Origin: Phoronis australis
Lineage: Eukaryota; Phoronida; Phoronidae
Direction of reading: 5' to 3'
DNA length: 64,000 bases
Assembly (NCBI GenBank): GCA_002633005.1
Contig: NMRA01000327.1
Coordinates: 429,208 to 493,207 of the forward strand
The position numbers and the translations under genes were made by a program. Below the pieces are notes generated by a model. It was not told where the DNA came from. It worked only from the letters and a program-made list of their open reading frames with translations, and did not search any database. This document shows, piece after piece, positions 54,001-62,229 of the stretch; within the stretch, counting starts at the first letter, position 1, and every line of letters starts with the position of its first letter.

Positions 54001-55115
54001 CCGACAACTGGTGTGCCCCCTAGTGGCAGTTTTAGTTTTTACTTTTACCTCTGTATTGTTAAAGGTGCTCAATGGATTTTCATAAAATTTTTAACATAGA
54101 CATGCAGTTATTGAGATGATGCTATCTTCCCGTTTCTGGGTGGATTTGAGGTGTTTTGCATCACCTAGTGGCTATTGTTTTTACTGTTTTCGGGACTGTT
54201 TTTTAACATCTGCCGGTCTATCAACCAAACCACTCTAAGGATGATAATCATTGTGAAAAGTGAAACAATATGTTCTTAGAGTGAAGAGGACAGTTGACAG
54301 AGATTTTCGGATGACTTTGACTACTGTGGCACCTCCTAGTGGCAGTTTTTTTTTGCGCCCATAGCTGTATGTGCTAAACCCACTGCAGGATCTTTATTAA
54401 ATTTAGCAAGTGTATTTGTATGAAGTTTACAACAGACGATGACGACTTTCAGACGTATCCAACTAATGCTGTGCCCCCTAGGGGCAATTTCATTTTTTCC
54501 ATTTCCTCTGTTTCTCTGAAGTTCCTTGATGCATTTTTTTGAAATTTTGGTACCAAATAACTTTAAATTAAGAAGCGATGATATGTTCTCGTTTCGGATG
54601 GATTCGACATATTTTGCCCCATCTAGTGGCTACTAGAAGCACACCATTTGTGGTGCATTCGTGGGCGCATTTCAACACTCCGCGTTGCTCTTGTTTATGT
54701 ATTTAAGCATGGTTTGTTATAAAACAACCTCTAGGTAAGAAACAATATTTACAGAAAGGTAATCAGCCTTCAAAAATATGAAAATGACAAATCTTGGCAC
54801 TAGCTGATTAGAATTATTGTACACACACTTATAAATGACATTCACCCTGAGGAAGTGTTTTTCAAGTCCTTTTGTGTTGCTTTGCAGGCCATTCAGCATC
54901 AGTTCACCACGGTGGTCCACTTCCTGCTGAGTCATGGTGCCAATCCCCTCATTCAGGACCAGTTGGGCAACTCGCCCATCTCACTGGCTCATGACCAGAA
55001 CAACCAACTGATGCTACAGATACTGAAGGAGTCCTGCCAGTCATCAAAGACTCTTCCTACCTCATCTAAGAATGTAAGCGGGCCTGGCTCTAAGGTCTCC
55101 CCTTCACTGGAATGA
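23810..55115 (+). CDS. ASPG: Cytosolic type I L-asparaginase with ankyrin repeats (60 kDa lysophospholipase family)
   Basis: Thirteen exons were found: 23810-24083, 27638-27773, 30666-30903, 31525-31608, 32034-32160, 33808-33920, 34611-34796, 36205-36318, 40252-40347, 43271-43395, 50234-50356, 53250-53349, 54888-55115. Phases agree at every junction, giving 647 aa. The enzyme hydrolyses L-asparagine to aspartate and ammonia; mammalian ASPG has also been reported to cleave lysophospholipids. Residues 73-424 are the AnsA-type domain, with YTGGTIGM (nucleophile by homology Thr82), HGTDTM (Thr189, Asp190), [11 protein letters not shown] and a substrate-side GSGNGP. Residues ~440-640 are ankyrin repeats ([60 protein letters not shown]). 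An N-terminal extension of ~72 residues, Ser/Thr-rich, is absent from the human protein (573 aa). The segment normally holding LRGEMT between exons 36205 and 40252 is missing, probably in the N gap. No signal peptide is seen. Confidence 0.93.
24084..25232 (+). other. ASPG intron 1, first part
   Basis: AT-rich intron without recognisable genes. Small antisense frames near 24,650-25,040 have no protein pattern. Confidence 0.5.
25233..25465 (+). repeat. Dispersed repeat family 4, copy 2
   Basis: Diverged second copy of the repeat at 15,453-15,650, same orientation, in ASPG intron 1. Confidence 0.5.
27638..27773 (+). CDS. ASPG: ASPG exon 2
   Basis: Acceptor TTATTTTAG, donor GTAAGT. Residues 92-136 ([20 protein letters not shown] at the start), the region after the active-site loop; human has VYIPEQNFLQQELR here. 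Confidence 0.9.
28060..28450 (-). repeat. Dispersed repeat family 2, copy B
   Basis: Reverse complement of the repeat at 3,930-4,275; the most complete of the three copies and useful for reading the break in copy C. Lies in ASPG intron 2. Confidence 0.7.
28460..30665 (+). other. ASPG intron 2, remainder, no features seen
   Basis: About 2.2 kb of intron; no recognisable coding sequence or shared repeats. Confidence 0.5.
30666..30903 (+). CDS. ASPG: ASPG exon 3
   Basis: Acceptor CCTTTTCAG, donor GTAAAG. Residues 137-216 with the second signature HGTDTM and ending ILTGSQ. Confidence 0.93.
31156..31255 (+). repeat. Tandem repeat, about 3 units
   Basis: Three imperfect copies of a ~35-45-base unit containing CTCAAGAGGTATAA preceded by CTCATCTAT, in ASPG intron 3. 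Confidence 0.75.
31525..31608 (+). CDS. ASPG: ASPG exon 4
   Basis: Acceptor TTGCCAG, donor GTAAAC; residues 217-244, including [15 protein letters not shown]. Confidence 0.9.
32034..32160 (+). CDS. ASPG: ASPG exon 5
   Basis: Acceptor GTGTTAG, donor GTGAGT; residues 245-286, with [19 protein letters not shown] and ASPN, matching the family's FRGNRATK and SPN motifs. Confidence 0.92.
32717..33803 (+). mobile_element. Hairpin-ended transposon with CTCF-like monomers, copy 1 (full length)
   Basis: Starts with ATGCGCCCACATA, which folds with TATGTGGACGC into a terminal hairpin, then a pyrimidine-rich GTCCGTCC block. The body is about four monomers of ~145-160 bp. Each monomer carries a TATCTCCAAAACC-like start, an ATGAAATTTGG-like middle and ends CCTAGTGGCA. 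The 3' end has GGGCGCAT (inverse of the 5' ATGCGCCC) and a CAACGC-TCT-GCGTTG hairpin. No coding capacity is seen. Hairpins and internal tandem units recall non-autonomous Helitron-type elements, but the 3' CTRR ending is not clear, so the class stays open. Confidence 0.8.
33808..33920 (+). CDS. ASPG: ASPG exon 6
   Basis: Residues 287-324, including [13 protein letters not shown]. The acceptor (GTTGTTTGCAG) directly abuts the 3' end of a transposon copy ending near 33,803. Donor GTACAC is weak but the frame joins exactly to exon 7. Confidence 0.88.
34035..34115 (+). repeat. ATT/TTA microsatellite
   Basis: A run of TTA triplets with a few interruptions in ASPG intron 6. Confidence 0.9.
34611..34796 (+). 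CDS. ASPG: ASPG exon 7
   Basis: Acceptor TTTGTTCAG, donor GTACAA; residues 325-386, [20 protein letters not shown] and onward to TYGTGK. Confidence 0.92.
35384..35460 (-). repeat. tRNA-derived SINE head or tRNA pseudogene
   Basis: Read on the minus strand it shows an A-box-like AGCTCAGTGATACGAGC, a perfect 5-bp anticodon stem (CTAGA and TCTAG) with a 7-base loop whose middle is GGC, and a B-box-like GTTCCATTCCC. The acceptor ends do not pair, so it is not a functional tRNA. A tRNA-derived SINE is most likely. ASPG intron 7. Confidence 0.6.
36205..36318 (+). CDS. ASPG: ASPG exon 8
   Basis: Acceptor TCATTACAG chosen because it keeps phase 0 and gives [20 protein letters not shown], the same spacing as the human protein; the AG pairs further upstream would break frame. 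Donor GTACGT. Confidence 0.88.
37265..37998 (+). mobile_element. Old, diverged copy of the CTCF-like-monomer transposon
   Basis: Keeps the monomer pattern (GGTGCCCCCTGTTGGTGG, GTATCTCCTTAATCC, CATGAAATTTGGC) with many changes. It is interrupted at its right end by the young copy starting at 37,999. Confidence 0.65.
37999..38873 (+). mobile_element. Hairpin-ended transposon with CTCF-like monomers, copy 2 (cut by assembly gap)
   Basis: Nearly identical to copy 1 over its first ~875 bases, then runs into the 697-base N gap. Monomer-end motifs are at about 38,202, 38,347, 38,507, 38,654 and 38,802. The sequence after the gap (39,571 on) is unrelated. Confidence 0.8.
38874..39570. other. Assembly gap (697 N)
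   Basis: Run of N inside ASPG intron 8, within a repeat copy. A missing ASPG exon probably lies here. Confidence 0.99.
39780..40050 (+). repeat. Dispersed repeat family 3, plus copy
   Basis: Matches the reverse complement of 41,970-42,200, sharing AGTTTTTGAATCTCCAAAATCGCC-like and AGGAATTCAGAA-like segments. It lies just upstream of the ASPG exon at 40,252. Confidence 0.7.
40252..40347 (+). CDS. ASPG: ASPG exon after the gap (linker to ankyrin region)
   Basis: Acceptor GTGTTACAG, donor GTGAGT, 32 residues ([20 protein letters not shown] then [12 protein letters not shown]). It resembles the first, divergent ankyrin helix pair that follows the catalytic domain in ASPG. Flanked by inverted copies of repeat family 3. 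Confidence 0.78.
41970..42200 (-). repeat. Dispersed repeat family 3, minus copy
   Basis: Inverted partner of 39,780-40,050, on the other side of the ASPG exon at 40,252-40,347. Confidence 0.7.
43271..43395 (+). CDS. ASPG: ASPG ankyrin exon 1
   Basis: Acceptor TTCCTTCAG, donor GTGAGT; one full ankyrin repeat with [20 protein letters not shown] and NGA. Confidence 0.9.
44238..45044 (+). CDS. LINE ORF1 protein (L1-type RNA-binding, coiled coil)
   Basis: An intact 268-codon frame. Residues 40-95 form a coiled coil ([40 protein letters not shown]). These are followed by [11 protein letters not shown], the start of an L1-type RRM-like domain, then ERAHRLGRR and [20 protein letters not shown], then a basic C-terminal stretch and a disordered tail. 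ORF1 proteins of this kind bind element RNA in a ribonucleoprotein. It lies sense in an ASPG intron, just before a decayed ORF2. Confidence 0.82.
   Translation: MPGSRKTTTPSASDRSVTGSISSYMPRSETSPKTTDISNRQLLEIINDKFEKLSNDFESLRCEYATSREENSILHDQVKSLEEKLDDLENRSRRDNLIFRGMVENGNETWEESEKQLEEFLSEQLNIVDINIERAHRLGRRTQGKVRPIIAKLNSKDKQKILKKRREVREPNIFITEDFSIRVKKARRKLYEFSQSNSMENAKISFNKLIYNHGRVYVYDKENDMVKIKPRTTNADPRHPSTRTEATVQHDDQVFHMASSSQAQLDQH
45080..48524 (+). pseudogene. LINE ORF2 (endonuclease and reverse transcriptase), decayed
   Basis: Pieces of one long protein are spread over several frames. Endonuclease: TAG at 45093-45095 where relatives have Trp in the ICWNIEG start, [22 protein letters not shown] (family GDFNAR, so the catalytic Asp is replaced), VDYVMMS, and TAHFPL in place of SDHFPL. 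Reverse transcriptase: [11 protein letters not shown] (motif A), [10 protein letters not shown] (motif B), [10 protein letters not shown] (motif C). C-terminus: LCPLC...H....C zinc-finger-like segment near 48,270-48,330. Frame changes lie around 45,420-45,495, 45,935-46,158, 46,650-46,715, 47,200-47,260, 47,490-47,570 and 47,950-48,085. It cannot be active. Confidence 0.85.
48580..50233 (+). other. ASPG intron, right part
   Basis: Contains scattered CGCCATTTTG and ACTTCCGG-like words near 49,070-49,410 but no coding pattern. Possibly an old transposon; not resolved. Confidence 0.4.
50234..50356 (+). CDS. ASPG: ASPG ankyrin exon 2
   Basis: Acceptor TGTTTTCAG, donor [26 protein letters not shown] and an LRQAGAHL end, then GLELC as in the human ELC segment. 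Confidence 0.9.
50793..52426 (+). mobile_element. Hairpin-ended transposon with CTCF-like monomers, copy 3 (contains gap)
   Basis: Both ends are intact (ATGCGCCCACATA at 50,793; GCGTTGCTCTTGTTTT ending at 52,426). It is longer than copy 1 because it carries more monomers. A 174-base N run (51,341-51,514) sits inside, as expected for a collapsed tandem repeat. Confidence 0.8.
51341..51514. other. Assembly gap (174 N)
   Basis: Run of N inside transposon copy 3. Confidence 0.99.
53250..53349 (+). CDS. ASPG: ASPG ankyrin exon 3
   Basis: Acceptor CCCCTGTAG, donor GTAAGT; 33 residues ending [10 protein letters not shown]. Confidence 0.9.
53736..53820 (+). repeat. 35-bp tandem repeat, about 2.4 units
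   Basis: Unit starts TAATGCCACAA and contains TAGGATTATTGTATCC; starts at 53,736, 53,771 and 53,806. It lies next to transposon copy 4. Confidence 0.85.
53833..54694 (+). mobile_element. Hairpin-ended transposon with CTCF-like monomers, copy 4 (diverged)
   Basis: Older copy with the same order of monomers and the same 3' end (GGGCGCATTTCAACACTCCG then CGTTGCTCTTGTTTA). Some monomer ends are still CCCCCTAGTGGCAG. It lies in the last ASPG intron, about 190 bases before the final exon. Confidence 0.78.
54888..55115 (+). CDS. ASPG: ASPG final exon with stop
   Basis: Acceptor TGCTTTGCAG; last ankyrin repeat ([20 protein letters not shown]) then a Ser-rich tail and TGA at 55113-55115. A strong alternative donor (AAT then GTAAGC) lies at 55,074 inside the exon. 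Confidence 0.9.
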   Translation, partial: AIQHQFTTVVHFLLSHGANPLIQDQLGNSPISLAHDQNNQLMLQILKESCQSSKTLPTSSKNVSGPGSKVSPSLE

Positions 55116-56950
55116 GGGTGGAGTTTGTGCTAGTTGTTTTTGACACTCTAACTCTCATTAGATAGATATTGCTAATCAAATTTATTTAAAACTACACTCT
55201 GATCATGACAAGTGAAATGAAGAAATTTGTCCCAGATCTATAACTGGGACTCTCAACTAGGTTATGTAGGCGTGGCTTGTATTTTATTCTTGGATTTGAT
55301 TTCAATTAAATGACATTCTTGCAGTCAAAACATTGTCTTGGTGATGGACTGTACTAGCGAACTCTGTCTGCCACCTGTGGGCAGAGCTTCTAGTAACCGT
55401 GGGAAGTGAAATGCATGATGATGTACTTGCAAAGTAACATCAGTAAAGTTACCTCAGAAATTTAGTTCAATCAAAATTGTCCATTTAGAAAAACAGTAAT
55501 CTGTATTGATTTCTATGGCTTTTATTATCTGCCCTCATTTTGTTGTAGATACAAAAGTTGACTTTGCAAAGACTTGTGTCTATTTACAGGACTCCACGCT
55601 GGTGTAAGAGTGGAGAGCACTGGTCCCCGTTTTTAGAATGCTGGCATGACTTGTACTGTCTGTTTACAAGACTCATCACACATCCAGCTATGTAGGCAGG
55701 ACTTACATTTGTTACTGATTGGGGACTCTGCCCACAGCAGATGTGGTTGGGGTTTGCTTGATGATTTCTGGACTCTCTTGGAGCATTTGAAGCATGTGTA
55801 GGAAGTTTGTAGAAATAGAAAAGTTTTGCTATGGTATTTTACAAACTAAGCCAGTTCACTGTTTGCTGTAATAAATGCATGATAAAATATTTGTTAGACT
55901 CCTCATTCTTATTTATTTATTTATCAACCACATACATACCTGTTCTCAGGAAACTTTGAATCAGATGTATGAGGGATTTTTTTTGAAATGTCTGGTTAAA
56001 TATTGAGTCTCAAAATTTAGGTGTTTTGTTTCTTGTTTTTGTAGTATCTAATACTCATGTAATGTGGACCAACAGAAAGGGAATGTTCTTTTCCATGAAG
56101 TGCGCACATTTTGTTAAGTTTGTGAACATTACATACTGTGCATACAAATATATTGTCATTATGCTTGTTGTGTATAGCAATTCTGTGCTGTGTTCTGTAA
56201 GACGCTCACAAGATAAGCTAGTGTGATCACATGCTTAGTTTGTATTGCATAATTTCTTGCAAAATCTTGTATTTTGTGATATTTTTGAGCCTCCGCAATA
56301 CAGCCCTAAGTGTAGGCTTGACAAGCTCATCCACTCAATCTGTGTCATCGTTGCATAGTGCCCAAACCACTCTTCAACTCAGGCAGCATGACAGCGTAAG
56401 GATGGGATATTTTTATCCTTAATATTTTACTTACTGTAAAAGTGCTATTCTTTGGTTTCTTGAGGTGAATTTTTCTACCTGATAAAATTTATTGAAGCTT
56501 TACTTGATGCAGTGACTTGACTATAGTCCTCAGCTCTCTGTGTTTTCTTGTTCTTTTTTTATTAGATTTTTTTTTATTCTTACTTTATTTGTGGATATTT
56601 TATGATGAATTGTGCTGTCAGAAAATTTGTTTTTATTATTTGCCTTATTGGTTTTCTTGTTAGGCTTTCATTGTTTCTTAGTTAGTGGACATCTGTTGTC
56701 TTGGCGATAATGTGCTTTTGGTGTGCGGGAAAATAAATTATCTAGTATCATGATGATTTTGCTTCATTTCCACTTGTCTGCTGTTCTTTCATTATGCGGA
56801 TGTGTCCATTTATTAAAAGGTGATGTGGGTAGTTCATAAATGGTATGAGTATGGTGCCGCATCCTTGCATGTGGAGTCCTGATGCTATAGAAGTTTTTTT
56901 CCTAGAACTAGAAATGAAATTTCAAACAGAAAATTGTCCTCGGAAGGTCA
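55116..56950. other. 3' untranslated and downstream region of ASPG
   Basis: No further gene recognised. A short frame near 56,290-56,400 (LRNTALSVGLTSSSTQSVSS) followed by GTAAGG could be an alternative 3' exon, but it has no clear acceptor in phase. Confidence 0.4.
55869..55874 (+). terminator. ASPG: Poly(A) signal of ASPG
   Basis: AATAAA about 755 bases after the stop codon; the first canonical signal I see on this strand. Confidence 0.45.
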
Positions 56951-56959
56951 TTTATACTC

Positions 56960-58710
56960 AGTGTATTAGCTTATCATGGGATTTCATTTATATGTGCTTT
57001 TAAAGTTGTTCAAGTTTAAGGAATATTCCAGGCTTTGGATATGTACATTTTACAATAACCCATGCAGTTGCACGCAACTCAAAATGGCTTTGTCTGAGAT
57101 CTTTCCTCTACAAAGGGGTTGTAGTCAAGATGAGCCTCTGTCACTTTATATTTTTTATTTTATGTACGGAAATCTTGTCAGTTATTATAAAACATAATAA
57201 AAATATAAAGGGGATTGATGGTACAGAGTATAAAATCACTCAGTATATGTGGAGGATACAACATTTATTGTAGACGATGAAAGTTTTGATTTTCTATGCA
57301 AATATTTCTGGTTTGAAAACTAATTATTCTAAAACAAATATCTGAGTTGGGGGAAAAAGTTTTATAAAGAGGTTTATCATCATAGACGCTAGAAATTAAA
57401 ACAGGGTGTTACTAAGTTTAGGTTGTTGGGGTTGAATTTTAATGTTAATTTAGGTAACATGTTAAATGATAACTTTGATTTAAAACAATTGGAAATCGAG
57501 AGGATGCTGAACACCTGGTTTAAAAGAAAACGCACTATATTTGGTAATAAAATTGACGGTTATGAAAGCACTTGTTATTTCCAAAATTACCCATTTATTA
57601 TGTTCATTACGTAGTCCATCTCCAACCTTTTTAAATAAGGCGAGCGATTTGTTTTTCAAATTTACTTGAAATAACAAACTAGGTACAAAAAGCATCGAAG
57701 AAGGGGTTGTTAATATGATAGCCCTGGAACATTTTAATGTAGCTCTTAAATTGTGGATAAGGAGACTTTACTTCCCAATTCAAGTTGACACTACTTGTTG
57801 AGGCGGAGTTTGGTATTGCAAAGAATGAAATTTTAAAACACGGACATTTTTTCTTGACGGACTAATTTTACGTTAATAACAAATTTTGGCGTGAATGTCT
57901 AGAACAGTGGGGACATAATTTTTAATTAGAAAATGGTGTGATGACGTGGCCAAGAACGAATGCAGTATTGTTTCTGTAAATATTTTAAACAACAGTAAAA
58001 TTCTAGTAGGTGAACAACATTTTTACATGGAATCCTTTTCTAAAGAAAATTTTTATTTGCATGACATTTTGGATAGTAACGGTGCCCTCCTTTCATACTA
58101 TCAGTTATGCAGAACGAACGTAAAAGTAGATTTTTTGCGATATCTTTCTTTGGTCAGTTCAGTAAAGGCCTTTCTTGAAACAATTAATCGAACTTTTACA
58201 AGTAGAAAAAGTTGTCGGACCAATTATTCCATTTTCATTGTCAACCCTACTTGTTGATCAACGTGGATGTAAATTTATTTTTAATGTATTAAATAAGAAT
58301 TCTCTGAAGCCTACTGCTCAGAATACGATTGAGGATGTAGGACACATTTTTGGTCCTTGTATGTGGAGGAGATTTTATGAAATTCATCATTTAAGTGTAA
58401 ACGATACAAAAATATGCCAGTTTCAATACAAAGTGCTGCACAGGATCCTTTCCACAAACGCTTGGTTATTTAATATGTTGATTTTGATTCTTACACTTTC
58501 TGTATGAACGAATGTGAGACTATTGAACACTGTAGCCTGTTGTGTCGCGCTCTGTTTGGCTTGACATTGACAGCCTGTTATCAGCGAAGGTCGACTCCAA
58601 ACACCATTTGGAAAAAAGACAATACTTTTTGGAACTCCGTTCAAAAAAGGAAACAAAGTACTCAGCTGGTTTCTATTGCACGCGGAATATTACATATACA
58701 TTTCAAACAT
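56960..58710 (+). pseudogene. Decayed L1/Tx1-type LINE ORF2 fragment
   Basis: Pieces in shifting frames: LQRGCSQDEPLS (motif B, family RGCRQGDPLS) near 57,100-57,150; DDTTFIVDDE (motif C region, family ADDTTLF) near 57,260; KENFYLHDILDSNGALLSYY near 58,030-58,110; FQYKVLHRILSTNAWLF near 58,420-58,470; and CETIEHC near 58,510-58,530. This order matches the C-terminal half of L1/Tx1 ORF2. Several stops and frameshifts; not the same family as the LINE at 44-48.5 kb. Confidence 0.72.
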
Positions 58711-58719
58711 TAAAAAGAA

Positions 58720-59570
58720 TGCCTTAACTAGTTTAAATGCTTTTTATTAAGTGTTTGAAAATAAACTTTACCTCAGAAAAGTATATTCTCAAGCAAAAAA
58801 AAAATACAAATGAACTGCGAAAATTCTGTCATTCGTGACTAAGTTATACGTTCACTGATACATGCATGTATTGCACACTTAAAATTTAGTTGAGTTGGCT
58901 TGAACTGGGTGACTGACGTGGGTATGTGTACCATATAAAGTTAAGTACCTCGGCACATATTGTTAACATTTTTTGTAATGTTATATTTGAATGTCATTGC
59001 TGCAACAGTATTGTTATTGTAATGTTATGTTTGAAGAATAAATGGAAAACACTGAAAAGTACATTAGGGTTACAATGGGTTGTGAAGACTCTCAGTTGTT
59101 CTTGGATGCCCTAGCTCTCCGTCGAGTCATCAAGACAAAGACATGGATAGGATGTGTTCTTTGGCTTTTAATTTCGTGTGTAATGACAAAGATAAATAAA
59201 ACAAAACAGAATTGAAACATAGGAACGTAGAAAATGGGCGACTCATACCCTAAATGGAATAGAATTACAAGCGTTCTCGGACAACACTTCGGAGCTTTTA
59301 ATTAAAAACCATTGCATTTTTGTGCGGATATTTTTACTGTACTTACATTTTCTGAAAAGTATGCAAGACCAATGGCCCCCAGGCTTTTGAACCACAGTTG
59401 ACCGGCGTTGGTTGCTCCCACGTGGACCCCAAAATGCGCAAAAAGAACACTTTGCGTATACTACTCGATGGTGTTGGTTTAGGGTAAGTTCAGAATAGAC
59501 GTGCGTTTTAACCGTGGGCATTTCCAGACCAGTCCATCTCCCCAGGCTCAAAAGCGTGCGGAAATGGCGA
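58720..59570. other. Intergenic stretch, no features seen
   Basis: No recognisable gene. An open 102-codon minus frame at 59,551-59,243 has no recognisable pattern. Confidence 0.4.
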
Positions 59571-59584
59571 TATTTGTAAGGGTT

Positions 59585-59638
59585 TGTGCATGTTAAACTG
59601 TGTGCATTTTAAACTGTGCGCATGTTAAACTGTGCGTG
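59585..59638 (+). repeat. Short tandem repeat, 3 units
   Basis: Three copies of a ~17-19-base unit around GTGTGCATNTTAAACTGT. Confidence 0.75.
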
Positions 59639-59719
59639 ACAGGCTACTTTACGGAAACAAAAAGGCTCCCTGAACACTTCGTTAGCGATGGTCACCAGCT
59701 GACGAGTATACTAATTCAG

Positions 59720-59837
59720 TTGGTCCACCCACAGGCGTCCTCAGCTTCTGATCGTCCCCAATACACTACATATAATACTACTATATGTAGTGTATTGGGG
59801 ACGATCAGAAGCTGAGGACGCCTGTGGGTCCACCAAC
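59720..59837. repeat. Foldback made of family 1 repeat ends
   Basis: Arms 59727-59774 and 59782-59829 are perfectly complementary over 48 bases around a 7-base loop; pairing continues outward with two mismatches to about 59,719 and 59,837. The arm sequence (GTCCTCAGCTTCTGATCG, then CCCCAATACACTACATAT) is the end sequence of repeat family 1. Confidence 0.92.
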
Positions 59838-59839
59838 CC

Positions 59840-61680
59840 TGAGGTCTTGAGTAGCGGGGTTCACGAGGTATCACCAAGAGTTGGCGATAAGGCGTTTAAG
59901 TACCAATATACTGAGAACCAGAAAGCTCAACAAGTTCAGATTTATTGTCATTAAAGTGCCATTTACTTGGCCACGACGTATCAAAAATCGTCCCTTGGAC
60001 ACCCATGATTTGTCAGTTACAGCAGGCCCACAGCCAGCGCTGCGCAGGAGGTGTTTCGAATTTCTTGAACGGCGGACCTTTGATATTTTGAAAACGTCTA
60101 CACTGTGGAGTTTTCACTAAGGCCCTCAGTTGACGCAGCTTAATTAGGAGGAAGTAAGATTTGTATACACAACGTGACTCTCAGCTCTATGCTATGAGAC
60201 GGAATTAGTAATACCAGAGATGACGATGCCGTGACGATTGCAAGCAAAGAACAGGACTCAATTCGGATGCAATTTGGTCCAAAACATTCTCACGTTACTT
60301 CCTGCCAAATTGTCAAATCAGGCATGCTTAAATGAGTGATTATACCTACCAGGACAAAAATATTTAGTCGGAGACTGGTTTAACGAAATTTTTTATCTAG
60401 TTATATTTTTGCGTGTTACTTAAAAGTTGCTTATGTCGTTAGAAATGGGAACAGTCCACTACTCACCATTCGGTTCTCCATTCTGAAGATTCACTACTTC
60501 GAAAGTTCACTACTATGAAAATATCTAACTTTTTCAACTCATGCGTAATTTTTACACTTTTACATGCCTCAATGAATGATAATTCGGTTTTTAGATAAAC
60601 TGAATGGTGTACCTATACCGAAAACAACGCTCCGGTACTCTAAAATACTTTGTTTGGATTTCATGCTCATGCGAAATTGCCCGCATGTCTTACGAACACG
60701 GAAGAATGAGAACGTTATTGCGTTTTAAAAATATGGAGTGGTAATAGTGAAGAATTATCAACCACGATACATTCATCAAATCCATGTTAAGGTGGCATCA
60801 TTTCACATCGCGACTGAAAAGTTTAGGGCCGCTGCGCCTGAACCTCACCTACCGGAACCACGCACACGGTCGAATCGAAATAAAATGTGCTTAACAGGCT
60901 ACCCTTTCCCTGCCAGTCTTCACGAAATCAGAGAGCCCCATTCAGTCTTCCTAAATTTAAAACCGTTAGTCGCCGCAGCCTTATAGTTAAATGTCTGGGT
61001 TTTTGAGCAACGGCGTAGGGCTGCCTTTAGTGAACTTACGTGTACACGCCTGCATGTCAATTCACCAATCCACAATCGAAGTGGACACTGGATGAAAAAC
61101 ATACCTGTATTTGACGAACACTTTCAATTCCAAATTTGAAAACGCTTGCCGTACTATGCTAGCAAGCAATCAGATAAGAAACCTACTTTCTGCTGTTTTG
61201 TTTCTTGGTCGATTTTAAGGTATTCACCCGCATTACTTTTTGGGAGCTCTCTAGCTGCTACAGTAGCTTAGCTAGGTATAGACATTTACTTCTAGACTCC
61301 AATGAGTAACATAAAGCCTCCTCCAATCGTTTGCAAGATCCTGTCGTCTACGCAAATACCACTCGGGCGAAGTTGGCCGGGTACGGTCCGATCGGATTAC
61401 GTGAAGCGCTTTGAATCAGAGGCAAATTCAAAATTTATTCTCACTCAGTTATCATTGTAGTTAGTAGTACCAGTATCTGCAACAATTTTGTTGTTGTCCA
61501 TTTGTATCTTATCTTTAACGAATAGGCTGGGGCTGGACCTTTTCCACGGAGGGTTCGATCGAACCCCTTGACCCCCCCCGCCCCGGCTACGGGCCTGTAC
61601 ACCCAAGGTAATTGTAACGATCAGATTTTTTGGAAATTCAAATAAATGCGACAATGGCAAACTAAGAAATAACTTAACTC
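59840..61680. other. Intergenic stretch with one transposon-end remnant
   Basis: No gene recognised. At 61,550-61,605 there is a 16-base palindrome GGGTTCGATCGAACCC and a C-rich CCGGCTACGGGCCTG segment, which looks like the end of a DNA transposon. Confidence 0.4.
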
Positions 61681-61689
61681 AGCGCACAC

Positions 61690-62058
61690 TTGCTACACGC
61701 TACGACGGAAGTAGCGACATCGTGACTTTACACGACAAAGCGTCAATTTCCGTACCGTCCTTGACCTCGACGGGCCCAGGGAGGACGTGTGTGGGGGCTT
61801 TTTGTGAACATTTTTGTTCTTTGACTGCGAATTTCTTACGAAGTCGCCGTAACAGGACACCGTGAATGGTATTGGGAGAAAGAACAATTCTTCATGTTTT
61901 GTTGAACCCCTGTTTTGTGTAAATTTATTGAGTTTTATGTTTGCTATGGACGGCTGAAGTGAAGCACCCGTGGAATTTCTAGTCGGGAGTGTCATACCCT
62001 GTAGTATTATATGTAGTGTATTGGGGACGATCAAAAGCTGAGGACGCCTGTGGTTGAA
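61690..62058 (-). repeat. Dispersed repeat family 1, minus copy
   Basis: Inverted copy of 5,148-5,560, better preserved at its right end, where the CCTCAGCTTTTGATCG terminus is seen. An open 163-codon frame covers it on the minus strand, but the plus copy does not keep that frame, so it is probably not coding. Confidence 0.75.
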
Positions 62059-62229
62059 CTGAACAAAGGAAATATGGGCAACCAATGAGTTGTCGCGTAG
62101 AGAAATGTATGAATACAAAAGTAAGCCCTTGAGGCTATAAATAGAGATGAGTAATGCAAAATAAACCCTAAGGACTGGTATCAAAATAAAGAGACAAATA
62201 TCAAAATAACGACGATAAATACATTTAAC

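Noticed and set aside
56290-56400. Possible alternative 3' exon of ASPG
   Set aside because: Ser-rich open frame followed by a GTAAGG donor, but no acceptor joins it in phase to the donor at 55,074 and nothing similar is known in the family.
61693-62184. 163-codon minus-strand frame
   Set aside because: It follows dispersed repeat family 1, and the other copy at 5.15 kb does not preserve the frame, so coding is unlikely.
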